Part shown: one piece after another, positions 10,707 to 21,532 of the stretch
Position numbering within the stretch: the first letter of the stretch is position 1
Layout: every line of letters starts with the position of its first letter
Assembly: GCA_917880885.1 (NCBI GenBank)
Contig: OU862916.1
Coordinates: 49,822,831 to 49,886,830 of the forward strand
DNA length: 64,000 nucleotides
Direction: 5' to 3'
Source of the DNA: Limnephilus marmoratus
Taxonomy: Eukaryota; Arthropoda; Insecta; Trichoptera; Limnephilidae
The notes under the pieces: generated by a model
Told to the model about the DNA's origin: nothing
The model's database searches: none
The model's input: only the letters and a program-made list of their open reading frames with translations
Translations under genes and position numbers: made by a program

Positions 10707-11758
10707 TTATTAATGTATTACTACTTGTAATATAGTACGAAATCTCACGTTGTTTTAAACCAAAAGATGCGTAGACAGCATTATGAAAAGCTTAGATAAG
10801 AATTGAAAGAAACATTGATTAGAATTAATTTATTATCGTATGTATTCAAAATCGTTAACTGCAAACTCGAGCTTTTACAAGATCTCGTTACGGAAAAGCT
10901 CCGCGCGAGGGACGTCATAATAACTTTATTATAATGCTCGTGAAACGGTTCACATGATAAACAAACGTCTCCGAACATCCGAGAAAATTTTGTCGCATGT
11001 TACAATCGTGAGAACGGCAGAACCAAGCAGCCACGAGTAGCTAGAATTCTTGAAGCACCCGCATTTCAGACTAATTTGTACCTACTCAAATCTGGAGTTA
11101 GATTGCTCTCGACTGAGGGGAATTAGGGGAATGTTTAAACAGATTTAATGATTCTTATCTCGTCCGTACTAATTGATAATAATGACATCTGTTGAAGTGT
11201 ACACGAATTAAGCAGGACAAAATTGCTGGGAAGATTGTAAAGCGAATGACTGGACATTATTTTTTAACGATCGTTAATTTTTTCAAATACTTTGGGAGAG
11301 ATCGGGCATATAATTATTTACTTCAAATAAATGCATTAATAATGAGCTTCTGGCAGCGTTCACTAATCAAATAAAGTACTTTTACATCTCCTATTTTCTT
11401 TTTTAGATTTTGTGCTCAAATGCAAATCAAAATAAAAATCAGATCTAATGATATGTCTTTGTTATTTAACTCATTAGAGTTTTTGTTTATACTAATCTCA
11501 ATTCAACATGAAATCAAACTTTGTGAGCCAGACGCTTGACTAGCATGCGGATGGATCAAGTTAGAAACTCAAAGATGATACTTACATTACATAAGAACAT
11601 TCACAGACATAACACAAGGATGTGCAATGAAATCAGAAAACCAGAAAGCGATAAAACCAATACGCAAAACAGTTTTTCTAAAAAGGGATGGATCCTCATA
11701 ATGCGCCTTTGTAAGAATCACAAACCCTTAAGCCTATTTATTCGGTTTTCGGAACAAC
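10707..11758. other. Apparently single-copy A+T-rich region
   Basis: No convincing coding frame and no shared repeat. Short open frames at 11192-11374 and 11536-11766 lack domains or splice context. Confidence 0.35.
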
Positions 11759-12292
11759 TTAAATAGGTCTCATAGAAATCGTTCTCTCTCCCTTACTATC
11801 ATAGTGAGAACAATTATTTAAACGGTGTTAGAGAGAGAAAAGACCACTCTTTATATTCACCAAACAGACGAAGTATAATGTACACCTTTATGAAACCAAA
11901 GTTTCGAATCACAATTTAAAATAAATATATGAAACTTTGGGAATTTTTAAAAATTATTTTAACATAGAACGACAAAAAAGGAGGAGACAATAACGTTTAT
12001 AATACATTTGTCTAGTAAAATACATACTTTTTTTGTTATCAGTTTTTTTAGTTAGAAAAAATGTAAGGTGAGCCATTTTTAAAACTTTTTTATGTTGGCG
12101 TGTAAAATTTTTATATTTAAAAAATTATATGTTTTTTTCAATTTATAAAATTTGAAAGCGTATTTTATCTTCTTTCAAAAACAGATTTTAGTTTTTGGAG
12201 ACGTTTAGAAATATTCCATTTATAAGAGTTTTATTGTAAAGCGGAAATATTTTGAGCCTCTGACTTAATATGGTCGAGACCTGAGGGGTTAA
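11759..12292 (-). mobile_element. TTAA-flanked non-autonomous DNA element, family 2, copy 1
   Basis: On the minus strand it starts at TTAA (12289-12292) with TTAACCCCTCAGGTCTCGAC. It carries a body shared with 47612-47885 and 30000-30994 (for example TGTTATCAGTTTTTTTAG on the + strand) and ends at TTAA (11759-11762). The better copy at 30994 ends in CCTGAGGGGTTAA, the inverse of the start. TTAA target sites and inverted CCCCTCAG ends suggest the piggyBac superfamily. There is no transposase. Confidence 0.55.
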
Positions 12293-12844
12293 ACAAGAGA
12301 AAATGTGTTAGAATAAGTCATAATAAATTAGTAATATTTAAACTTAAATGCATTATTAATTAAAATAAAATTAATAAATAAAAATGAAATTACTTATTTT
12401 GTATAAATAACAAATTAAAGTGGTGAAAAACCCAATGTATTATAAATAAATAATGAATTTGATTACATACGTGTTTTATATATATTTTTTAAATTGGTGA
12501 TAAAGGGATGACGTAATAATTTATTTAAGTAGGTATTGGTAAGGGTTATTGAAAATACCCGAATTCCCATATTCTTTTACACAAAGAAAATTCTAAATAA
12601 TCCCATGTTTTCTCAGAGAGGGTTTTTGTAGATTAACAACAAAGGGTGTTAATCAAAATCCAATCTCGACTTGAAGATCTGACGAACCATCCCCAACTCC
12701 CAATCAGAGAACTGATTAAGGATTCAAGGACTATTCATGACAGTGGCGGTGCGTTGTAGAACCAAATGGAAAAGAAATACTTCCATAAAATGGGTGAAAT
12801 TTAACTTTTTGATGAAACGCTCTAAATATCATTATTTGATCTGA
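12293..12844. other. A+T-rich stretch, nothing recognised
   Basis: Strongly A+T-rich, with no long ORF or recognised repeat. Confidence 0.4.
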
Positions 12845-13297
12845 AATAAACAAAAATTTTAACAAAACAAAAAACGACTTCAAAAAATGCACTAAAAAGT
12901 AAAAAAATAATTTCGTATTCTTCTACAACTTCATAATCAACTTACTTTTTCTTATCATCAATATGTAGGTACGATTGTTACTTTTGGAGTCGGTGTCAGT
13001 CAAGGTAGGTTTGTAACTACATACATAGTTATAGGTGAGGTGTGCTTGTATCGCACAAGCGACTTGACGAGGCGAGAGGCGAGAGCGGAGCCGCGGCGGC
13101 GCGGGGAGCTGTCAAGTTGACCCGCCGGGCCGGGTACCTTTGCTGACACCGACTCCAAAAATAACAATCGTACCTACATATTGATGATTAGAAAAAGTAA
13201 GTTGATTATGAAGTTGTAGAAGAATACGAAATTATTTTTTTACTTTTTAGTGCATTTTTTGAAGTCGTTTTTTGTTTTGTTAAAATTTTTGTTTATT
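12845..13297. repeat. Long fold-back element, 155-bp arms around a GC-rich loop
   Basis: The arms at 12845-12999 and 13143-13297 are near-perfect reverse complements. The inner ends are GGAGTCGGTGTCAG and CTGACACCGACTCC; the outer ends contain AACGACTTCAAAAAATGCAC and its complement. The 143-bp loop is very GC-rich (CGAGGCGAGAGGCGAGAGCG, GCCGCGGCGGCGCGGGG) in strong contrast to the A+T-rich arms. No coding. The outer GACTTCAAAAAATGCAC word also belongs to a common lepidopteran repeat. If transcribed it would form a long hairpin RNA. Confidence 0.8.
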
Positions 13298-13439
13298 TTT
13301 TGATTTTTAGTGAATCTGAAGTACACTAACTAATTTGTCTGAATATGGGTAAACCTACTAAACGTACTGCTCATATGAGACAGACATAATTTGACCATAG
13401 CGACGTTAAGGTCAAATTAAGAGACTCGGCCGAGTTTCG

Positions 13440-13732
13440 TTAATTTGTCATGGATCCGATAATCAGAACCTAACCAAACTCTCATTAAATTACCCTTGAA
13501 GTACATCCTTTCCAATAAAAAAAGAATCATCGAAATCTGTTGGCGTGATATTGAGTTATTCGTCCATTTGTCGCGCACATATTTATGCAAATTTAAGACT
13601 TATATGGTTTTCTCATGGATACTATTGTCGGAACTGGACCAAATTAAAATGGGACCACACGGGAAGCATCAGCTTTCAAATAAAAAAAGAATCATCAATA
13701 TCGGTTCACCCAGTCAAAAGTTCTGGCGTAAC

Positions 13733-13784
<52 letters not shown>

Positions 13785-13820
13785 GTCGAATTGAGAACCT
13801 CCTCCTTTTTGAAGTCGTTT
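13440..13820 (+). repeat. Lepidoptera-type interspersed repeat with 42-bp poly-A
   Basis: It carries AAAAGAATCATCAATATCGG, TTCACCCAGTCAAAAGTTCT, an uninterrupted A run at 13739-13780, and then GTCGAATTGAGAACCTCCTC and TTTTTGAAGTCG. I know this combination as a widespread repeat of moths and butterflies. An earlier partial duplicate (AAAAAGAATCATCGAAATCT) lies at about 13518. The open frames across it are translation of the A run and are not genes. Confidence 0.7.
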
Positions 13821-14159
13821 AAAAATACTTCTTCGAGAGACGGAAGAAAGTCAATTTGTTTGTTTCGATAAATACGCTTGAGTAGCGAGCTCTGGTGTCA
13901 CGAAATTTAAACCGATTTTTCTGTATGGGATTTTCAGGCAAACGAAATTATTTTGAGTTGGGAACCTTGGTTTGATCGCGAATAATGAAGTTTTGACAAT
14001 GGTAATGCCAGTCGGGAGAGCTGTCTTGTTAAATAGATTCACTTCGAATATCGATATGTTTAACCTAAATGAAGCCCAATTTAGATGGCAAGCTTTAACG
14101 CTGTTAGTTTAAATCTGCTTATCTAATGTTAAGTATGTTAATTTTTTAACTTTATGAGT
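13821..14159. other. Unrecognised sequence
   Basis: Short unannotated stretch. The short minus-strand frame (14042-13851) overlaps no motif. Confidence 0.35.
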
Positions 14160-14410
14160 TCCAGAGTGGAAGATACTCTCAGTATCGTCCTGGTGTAAGA
14201 ACACCATTCAGAATTGAAAAGTTGCTTGAAATGGAATTAGCCGTGTTTGGTGACCAGATCTGAATAGCCAGGTGCGTCCCCACCTTCCTCTTCCTTATCT
14301 CCTTCCCCTCCCCACTATCTTCAGCCTCACAACGTACACCAATTGGGGATGCCATAGTCTCACTGTCTCCAGACGGGAACAGCTGAGACTCTTGTGAAAA
14401 AAAAAAAACC
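14160..14410 (-). repeat. Interspersed repeat family R, copy 2
   Basis: Reverse-oriented copy: CCAGAGTGGAAGATACTCTC, TTCAGAATTGAAAAGTTGCT and CCTCACAACGTACACCAATT are complements of the family R modules at 2735-2990. It is followed by an A-run near 14398-14409. Confidence 0.65.
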
Positions 14411-14524
14411 AAATTGTCAAACTATCAGCAATGGCAACCAATAAAATAGGCGCTAAGAAAATGAAGATAATGTGGGTGGATCTTAGTCGAAGTACGATAC
14501 AGTTAAAAATGACCGAATCGGATA

Positions 14525-14668
14525 TCGACATCTTAGCGCAGTGGTCAGCGCATTTGCCCGGAAAGGGAAAGGTCCTGGGTTCGAGTCCCAGAGGGGCAAA
14601 TATCTCTTTTGATTTTTCTGTTTCCAGATTTTTGATTGAGTTTCGCTAATATTGTCTTCATTTAATAA
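14525..14668 (+). mobile_element. tRNA-derived SINE, subfamily 1
   Basis: An A-box-like TTAGCGCAGTGGTCAGCGC at 14533-14551 is followed by a B box GGTTCGAGTCC at 14579-14589, giving an internal pol III promoter. A 3' body follows (TTTTTGATTGAGTTTCGCTA, ATATTGTCTTCATTTA) that is shared with 39165-39235 and 49185-49315. The intervening arm does not fold as a proper anticodon arm, so it is a SINE and not a functional tRNA gene. Confidence 0.8.
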
Positions 14669-14823
14669 AATATTTTCTCTCTTTTAAAAATGCTTTGAAA
14701 TTTGAATTTTTTAAATACAAGCTAATTTTTTAAATATCTGTTCAATAATTTGAAAATGATCAGTGGGTATTTACTTAATTTAGAATGAGCATTAATGATA
14801 TTCATTCAATAAAAGCAAGTGGA

Positions 14824-15123
14824 TCTTTACGAGGACCCTAATATCTCCAAGGAAATCAAAACTGGAAGACTCAGGTGGGCTGGACATATCCAGAGAATGA
14901 GCGAAGGAGATATTCCAAAGCGAATTATGGATGGTGCACCTGGGGGTCGGAGAAGAGTTGGAAGACCAAAGCTTCGATGGCTGGATGGAGTGGTGAAGGA
15001 TGCAAGCACCATCGGCATCCGAAACTGGCGCAACGCAGCACAACACCGACAGTCATGGAGGCAGGCTCTGCTGGAGGCCAAGACCCGACCTGGGTTGTAG
15101 AGCCACAGATGATGATGATGATG
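14824..15123 (+). mobile_element. 5'-truncated RTE-like retrocopy with 13-bp target duplication
   Basis: It encodes the last part of an RTE-type protein: TGRLRWAGHIQRMSEGD, then VGRPKLRWLDGV and a C-terminal Trp/Arg-rich tail (14821-15100). The stop is followed by a (GAT)n tail at about 15108-15123. Direct repeats AAAAGCAAGTGGA flank it at 14811-14823 and 15124-15136, so the whole insertion is delimited. The insert interrupts a sequence continuous with repeat R at 15137-15335. It is a lineage distinct from the RTE remnants at 7919 and 20237. Confidence 0.9.
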
Positions 15124-15136
15124 AAAAGCAAGTGGA

Positions 15137-15335
15137 GGGCGGGAAGGATAGTAGAAGTGGAAGTTTGGGAAGCACCCACATATTCAAATTTGGTCACCAA
15201 ACATAGCTACACTTTCATGTAGAATTCACAGAAATTTGATATTATTTTTTACTTTGAAGACATATGTTTCAATTCTGAATAATGGTTTTTCACCAGGGCG
15301 ATACTGAAAGTATCCTCAACACCCACGATTAAAAT
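15137..15335 (+). repeat. Interspersed repeat family R, copy 3 (partial)
   Basis: GGTCACCAAACATAGCTACA at about 15193 and TTTCAATTCTGAATAATGG at about 15268, followed by TTCACCAGGGCGATACTGAA, match the 3' half of family R. Its left part was interrupted by the RTE insertion at 14824-15123. Confidence 0.55.
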
Positions 15336-16078
15336 ATTGACGAGAACCCGACGCCTCGAGACATCCCTGTGGGAGGTGTGAGGTGTGAGGTGGAAGGTGG
15401 AACAACATATCGCCGAAGCAGAAGCAGAAGCAGAAGCAGAGTAGAGTGGGTACTTCGTTTTTCCCTAATTGAATTCCGAACCGCCGCTGTCAACAGTGCT
15501 CAACGCTTCTCCCATATCAGCCAACATTATAGACGTATAAATAAAAGAATCAATATCGTATTAGCATACGCGAGACCGTGTTGGGGGGAGGGAGAGGGGA
15601 CCGGGGTAAGTGGAGACATATTTGAATTTCGTACCCGCTCGCCCTTAAGGCAGGTCCACAGCCCTACCGAGGAATTTTAAAAAATGGAAGAAAAAAGTAA
15701 AATGAAATTAGTTTATTTTTAAATTAATTTGTAAATAAATAATACAAATATTAGAGAAAAATAAAGCGACTTTTTGATAAAAGCAAAAAATACCATATAA
15801 TATCAAAAATACACTTAAAATGTATGTAAAACGAGGTTGATGGTTAGTGTGAAAATTTAAAAAAAAGGTCCAAAAACCTGTTAACTTTTTTATAAAATTT
15901 TTCAAAGAGCAAGTACAAAAAAATATCACAATTTTTTACAGCTAACCAAAATAGCCAACAATGATTAATTACGACTAAAACGTTCTAAAACGGGAATCTT
16001 CCTAGTTGTGGGCAGTCAAAAAATTTCATACATAATGTATATATAGCTTTTAATAAATAAATGTAATATGAAAAATAC
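15336..16078. other. Unrecognised sequence with a short AGAAGC hexamer repeat
   Basis: A hexamer repeat (AGAAGC)n lies at about 15418-15440 and yields a Arg/Ser run in a 103-codon chance frame (15369-15680). Positions 15680-16078 are A+T-rich. No family was recognised. Confidence 0.35.
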
Positions 16079-16091
16079 AATATTAAAAGGT

Positions 16092-16267
16092 TTTTAGATT
16101 TTCACGGCCAAAAGTATTTTCGATTTTGTTTTTGGGGTGTTACACCTCCTTATTTAGCAAACTTTTCGGACAGCGTTGCAGTGTCCATCATCAGGGCAGA
16201 TCCGGCAGATGTGTGGAAAGAAGGAGGTAGCGCAACACGGCATAACACCCCAAAAACAAATAACGAA
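16092..16267 (-). mobile_element. Palindromic retroelement family P, copy 1
   Basis: Flanked by a perfect 13-bp direct repeat AATATTAAAAGGT (16079-16091 and 16268-16280). On the minus strand it runs: TTCGTTATTTGTTTTTGGGG, an arm, a centre with CTGATGA, then the inverted arm (with a deletion), and a tail TTTTGGCCGTGAAAATCT. Minus-strand centre: CTGATGA, a GGACA...TGTCC stem, GAAA. No coding. The target duplication shows a clean insertion. Confidence 0.8.
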
Positions 16268-16280
16268 AATATTAAAAGGT

Positions 16281-17190
16281 ATTCGTCAGAATTTTAAAAC
16301 GTATATCATTCGGGAAAATAGACCAAACTGTTTTCTAATTTGCATGATTTAAAAAGATCCTCATGCTCGCGCGTAATAACTGCAATGAGTAAGTGGACAT
16401 TTGCCAGGAAACGATTATGTGTAGATACCTAGTGTACAAGACGATTCTTGTTCAGTGAAAAAGATTTCCGAGTTGTTGATTACAAAATATCTCCCGAACC
16501 GAAGTGAAGATTGGGGTCCAGCCGCCTAAGTCTTACAGTATTGTATAGATCAAATAAGTTGGTCTCATACACCTGGTGTTAGTGATGTTAACTACGGTAT
16601 TTTTATTTTGACGCAACATTTTACACTTCACAGAACAATCCAATAATATTGACCTCACTGAGTGAGTTACCTATCCTTGCTGAGGGCCCCATTTTGCATT
16701 AAAAAGACCCCATTTGCCCCAGGTTACATTACAAATACTAAAAATGTAAATGCATCAAAAAAGTTTGTTTTTATTAGAACCGATCCGTCAATGACGGTAT
16801 GTTAGTATCTAGGTATCATTTATTAAGTAGACACATTTTTTCCTAAAACCAAACAAAAAATTTACATAAAAAATTGGCAAGCTCTTCAAAATTTCAAAGT
16901 GTAAACCGTGCCTTACCTCGCCTCGCGTGTAATATGTCGTGTAGCGCCTTCGATTGAAATCGAATGCTTTTTACTCGTATTCCTTCGCTCCATCTCGCGG
17001 GTGGCGTGTGCTAGCATCCCCCTCCCTACCCCGTAAAGGCCACCCTGCGGAGGTGGGACCGCCCTGGCCCACCCTACCACTGTTTGTACCTAAACTCCTA
17101 ATGTGGAGACGGATGGCACTCGGGAAGCGGGGCGATGCATGGGACGCTTTTTGGAAAGAACCCACTGAAAACTAATGCGATGTCTTTTAA
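16281..17190. other. Unrecognised sequence with a GC-rich patch
   Basis: A+T-rich up to about 16900. Positions 16910-17165 are GC-rich and open on both strands (16954-17175 plus, 17165-16971 minus) without domain signatures. No repeat partner is seen in the window. Confidence 0.3.
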
Positions 17191-17373
17191 GTACCGCAAA
17201 AATGGATATTGAAATAGTGTGATTCTAAAAATATATTATGCTGTATTATTTGTACCGCCAAAATGGATATTGAAATAGTGTGATTCTAAAAATATATTAT
17301 GCTGTATTATTTGTACCGCAAAAACGGATATTGAAATAGTGTGATTCTAAAAATATATTATGCTGTATTATTA
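17191..17373. repeat. Minisatellite, three 61-bp units
   Basis: Units begin with GTACCGC at 17191, 17252 and 17313 and contain GATATTGAAATAGTGTGATT and ATATTATGCTGTATTATT. They are nearly identical (single-base differences such as CAAAAATGG/CCAAAATGG/CAAAAACGG), indicating recent tandem duplication. Confidence 0.95.
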
Positions 17374-17654
17374 ATAACTCCAAATAACGTTTAATTTAAA
17401 TTATTTTTCAGGTTCGTTGTCACATTTTTCTATACGACCAAAAGGAGCAATTATTTAATATCCACGGTATAAAGAATAATTGCACGTCACAGTTAAATAC
17501 AAGCATAAGAACAGAGTAAATATAACATTGAAAAACAAGATTTTGAGGTGAAATTCTTTAGACCCTTTAGTGATTTGAAATTCGGATGAAACGGAAATGC
17601 GTCATTAAAATATATTATGTGACGGGTCGTCGGTTCTAATACATATAATGCGGT

Positions 17655-17770
17655 AATTTCGCACATCGGCGCGAGCCCTCCACAGCGCAGCGGGTAAGGC
17701 GCTTGACAAGTCTCAGCGGCTAGAGAGACAGACATCCAGCGAACGGAGGTTTAAATCCTACGAAATCCAA
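17655..17770 (+). mobile_element. tRNA-like SINE remnant
   Basis: CAGCGCAGCGGGTAAGGCGC resembles a tRNA A box/D arm, and GGAGGTTTAAATCCTACG a decayed B box and T arm. The distance is longer than in a tRNA because of the insert CGGCTAGAGAGACAGAC. It has decayed and its subfamily is unclear. Confidence 0.4.
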
Positions 17771-19874
17771 AAAATTAACATTTTATTTTTGGGAAATCAA
17801 TATCCAATCTTCAAACCACTTTAAAATAAACTAGGCAAAAGAAAAGAAAGCGACATCTAGCGACTTTCTAGTTTCACTTCTACCGCGTGTGAGTTGCACG
17901 CGCTCTTTTTTTATAGACTATATAATATAATAAATAAAATATCGCAAATAATGGGAAATTGTACTACTGAAATTAATTCACAAATTTCAAAGACAATTTT
18001 CAAGTTCTGTATTCTGTTCAAGTTCTGTTATTATATGTATAATTCCAAAGATTCAATAATACATACTACTCTAACGAGAAAAGGTTGCTATAGAAATGAA
18101 ATAGAATGCAATGTGATTGATTATTACCTATCTTTAAATCAGAGGACATTATGACTGCGTAATGTAATCAGTATAAAATATTACTATTACCAGATAGATG
18201 TAAAGAAAATCTGAACGTTGTAGTAGCGTTTTATTTGAAGGCAAAATTAACGGAAACTGATAAATCCCATTAGAGATTTCACATTCATTCAAATTAATTG
18301 GTGTCAGTACCTACCTAAAGCCTTTAATAGTACTTTTATCTTGAGCCACGAAGCTATGCAATATTAATTTAATTTAAAAAAATAAGACAAAACGACACAT
18401 ATTTTGGTAACTTTTTCCTATTGTTCAATAAGAAAAAGTATTGAAACACGGGCAAAACCGTGTAATAATAACTAGGACATTAATACATTTGCTGTTCTTT
18501 TAAGAAATTTTGAATTTTATTTCAGAAAAAAAAATGTTAAAAAACAGTTTCATGTGTCGTTGTGCCCCTCGTTCCTCCGATAGTCGGTTCCAAGCTTTTC
18601 TCCAGGCGATATATCCCTCTGTCTCATAACGAGAACATATTTGCGTACCCCTTCCCCCCTCCTCCCCGCCCCCACACTCATTCAATATACACCAGTCAAA
18701 AGAAAACTACGCACACCGACGCAACCCACCTACCTACATATGTAGGAAAAAAGTTATATTTATTTACCCACACTTGCATATTATATCAGAGGAGATCCTA
18801 ACTAAGTACGCCAGCAGTGTGTGTGTGTTGGTGTATTGAAGAATTCGCGGGTTTGACAAGACAGATAAGGGTGTGGTGGGGTACATCTATATATGTGTAT
18901 AATATATGCTTACATGCATGCATACCTATACACATGCGTGTAAAAGATAACACGCGTTAGTATTGTAATACAGGGTCATCACGTAAAAAGGCAAAATCTT
19001 AAACGATTATGGTTTATGAGAAATGTTGTTAGGGACATCGCAAAATTGGCATACATCTCAATATTTGGTTAGGCATTACAATACGTTTATTTTGTTTGTT
19101 CGAAAATTTAAATAAATATATTTATATCACAAGAATGGTAGTTAGGTACTCTTTGGATTTAACAGACACCAGAAATAGTTTGAAAATAGTATTCAAACAA
19201 GTGAATAACTGTCATCTGTTGTTTTGGAAAATTTTGCCATTATTTAATCATTGTGAAAACTAACTAGTTGTATATGGTTGACAACTAACTACTTGTGCAT
19301 ATTTCAAAGTCATAAAAGAATTACTGATTTAAGTGGACAAATTTACGGAGGCCTCCCCTGCTACAAAAAAACTGCATACAAGGTTGGTGAATCTGTTATT
19401 TTCCCTGGAGTTTTTGATTGCCATTCTTTGTGATATATATTTGTCGCGCAAGTAGATTTTCATAATCAAATCTGTGAGTATTAAGCTCAGAGGGTCTGGG
19501 GTTATTCATACACCTCAGGCTCGCATATTATAATGCATAATTAATATTGTCACCAGCGACAGAACAACAGGTTAACATTTTTATACGTTTATAGTTTTTC
19601 ACATTTTCACGAACTTTATTTATTATATAATGGGTTTGAAGCACGATAGATGTAACCAGAGACTTTTCTATAATAAGCCTGCAGGACGGAGGGGTTTGGA
19701 GGCCCCAAATTAGGTGATTTTATGGTGTCGAGGCGTACACCGTATCCTCAGGAAGAAACTAGAATGAGACAGAAGGAGACAAACTGAAATGGAAAAGCTT
19801 TTCAAGACTCTTCAACTGTAAAAAATACGTTCAATTGTATCTTCTTCAATCTTTGCAAAATCACCTTGTGGCAT
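17771..19874. other. Largely unrecognised A+T-rich region
   Basis: No gene. GT/AT-rich simple sequence occurs at 18815-18960 (GTGTGTGTGTTGG, then ATGCATGCAT). A TACAGGGTCATCACG word at 18970 looks like a mariner-type MITE end, but no matching inverted end was found. Some short open frames (17894-18154, 18562-18801) have no motif. Confidence 0.35.
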
Positions 19875-20125
19875 CATTTTTAATTAAATGAAAACAAACT
19901 ACTTTGTAAAATACCACTTATTTAATCAAATTATCTACGTGTTTCAAAACCAAAGGTTTCTTCGTCAGGATAAGATTAACATCAGTTATTAATTAATGTC
20001 CTGACGAAGAAACCTTTGGTTATGAAACATGTAGATAATTTTGATTAAATAAGTGGTATTATTTGCAAAGTTTGAAGAAATGAGTGGTGTTTTACAGATT
20101 TGTTTTCATTTAATTAAAATATATC
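19875..20125. repeat. Palindromic element family Q, copy 1
   Basis: The left arm has AATACCACTTATTTAATCAA and AAACCAAAGGTTTCTTCGTC; the right arm is its complement (GACGAAGAAACCTTTGGTT, TTGATTAAATAAGTGGTATT), with outer ends TTAATTAAATGAAAACAAA and complement. Around the centre both strands carry CTGACGA, a short AACC/GGTT stem and GAAAC (plus strand 20001-20028). There is no coding. Related to 28734-28882 and 30176-30256. Confidence 0.75.
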
Positions 20126-20236
20126 TGATGGCAGTTCGATGAACTCAACATTAATATAACTAAACACTATACCAACAGCGGTAACAAATAATATATCGTT
20201 AAGAGTAGCAAAAAATATATTCCCACGATTAATGCA

Positions 20237-20715
20237 TTCTTCTTCTTCTTCTTGTGCCCTGTCTGTTCAACGGGCGTTGGCTATAATGTTGGCTATACGG
20301 ACTTTCTTTACTGCGGTCCGGGACAGCTCTACGGTAGACTGATCAAAATCACTGTCTCAGGTGTTTCAGCCATGAGGTTCTCCTTCTTCCAGGGCCCCGT
20401 CTTCCGGCAATCTTTCCCTGCATTATGAGATGCAGGATCTCATACTTCTCTGGATGTCTCATCACATGTCCAAGATATTGAAGTTTTCGGATTTTTATAG
20501 TTTTAATTACTTCCCTTTCTTTATTCATCCGAACCATAATATCTTCATTCGAAACCCTGTCCATCCAGCTTATTTTAAGTATTCTTCTGTAGATCCACGT
20601 ATCGAATGCCTCAAGTCGCCTAATTAGTTCTTCAGTAAGCGTCCATGCTTCCATTCCATAAAACGCATTAGAACTACGATTCTTTTGTTGAGCGCAGCAA
20701 GTTCCGTCTTACCTC
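20237..20715 (-). pseudogene. RTE-like non-LTR retrotransposon 3' end with (GAA)n tail
   Basis: Minus strand 20654-20349 reads MEAWTLTEELIRRLEAFD, TWIYRRILKISWMDRVSNED, LQYLGHVMRHPEKYEIL and ends with RGPGRRRTSWLKHLR. These are typical C-terminal blocks of RTE-type reverse transcriptase (RILKISW.DR..NE, LGH..R). The frame shifts afterwards, but residues continue to about 20280, and the element ends in a GAA repeat (minus strand) at 20237-20252. It is 5'-truncated near 20715 and inactive. Confidence 0.9.
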
Positions 20716-20749
20716 GACCATTTAAAATTTTGTCTGTTTATAAATAAGT

Positions 20750-20965
20750 TTGTTACGTTAAGGTTCCGGTTCAAGATGGTGGCCGGGTTGGATACTACGT
20801 TATTATCAAACCAGAGTTCCCATTACCGTAGTGCCTAAAACGAGATGCCTAATAAGAATAATCAATATTGCGGTACCTAAAGAAAGTTTAAAAAAGAATT
20901 ATTGTTGACATGTTGGAATTTCTTTGGACAAATTGTATAATTCCTGTTTGAAATAAATAAGTATT
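20750..20965 (+). repeat. Interspersed repeat family B, copy 2
   Basis: TTCCGGTTCAAGATGGTGGC, then CCTAAAGAAAGTTTAAAAAA, then TTTGGACAAATTGTATAATT, in the same order as at 160-360. It sits directly upstream of the start of the minus-strand RTE remnant. Confidence 0.65.
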
Positions 20966-21530
20966 TAAACACCTACATACAAACGATTAGTTATGTCATC
21001 AGTGATGACTGATAACCCTGTACAAATATATATTTAGGTAAGTAGGTACTCAATATGATTATTCATTATAAACTTTATAACATAATAATATTATGGATCC
21101 TACTTGAAGTATTATTTATTAGATTGATTCTCAGTATTCTAATAATGTTCCCGAAAACCAATTTTCAATTACGACTTCTTACAGAATAGGTACCTACATA
21201 AACGAAAAATAATATTAATTTTTATTACTCATATAAAGAGTAATACTGGTCTCATACGACAGCTCATCCTCTCATAACATATTGGCCTGATTCACCATAT
21301 ATTATAAGATTTTAATGCTCATATGAGATCCGCTTAGTCAGACTTATAATATTTTTAGTTAGTTTTAATATTCTCCTAATGAAGTAATGGCAATTGTTTA
21401 AAACAAATTTAAAAGTACACATTTTAAATATGACAAGTCCAAAGTGAATGTTTTGAGGGAATACGAATACGTAATACTTTATAGTGATACTTTCCTTGTG
21501 ATTTGGACGACACAATCAATTAAAACACAA
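20966..21530. other. A+T-rich stretch, nothing recognised
   Basis: No gene and no repeat partner identified. Confidence 0.4.
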
Positions 21531-21532
21531 TA

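Noticed and set aside
13496..13871. Two Lys-rich frames of 108 codons
   Set aside because: The Lys run is the 42-bp poly-A of an interspersed repeat.
15369..15680. A 103-codon Arg/Ser-repeat frame resembling an SR protein
   Set aside because: The repeat is a short hexamer microsatellite; flanking residues show no domain.
18970..19000. Mariner-type MITE start TACAGGGTCATCACG
   Set aside because: No matching inverted end within the next kilobase.
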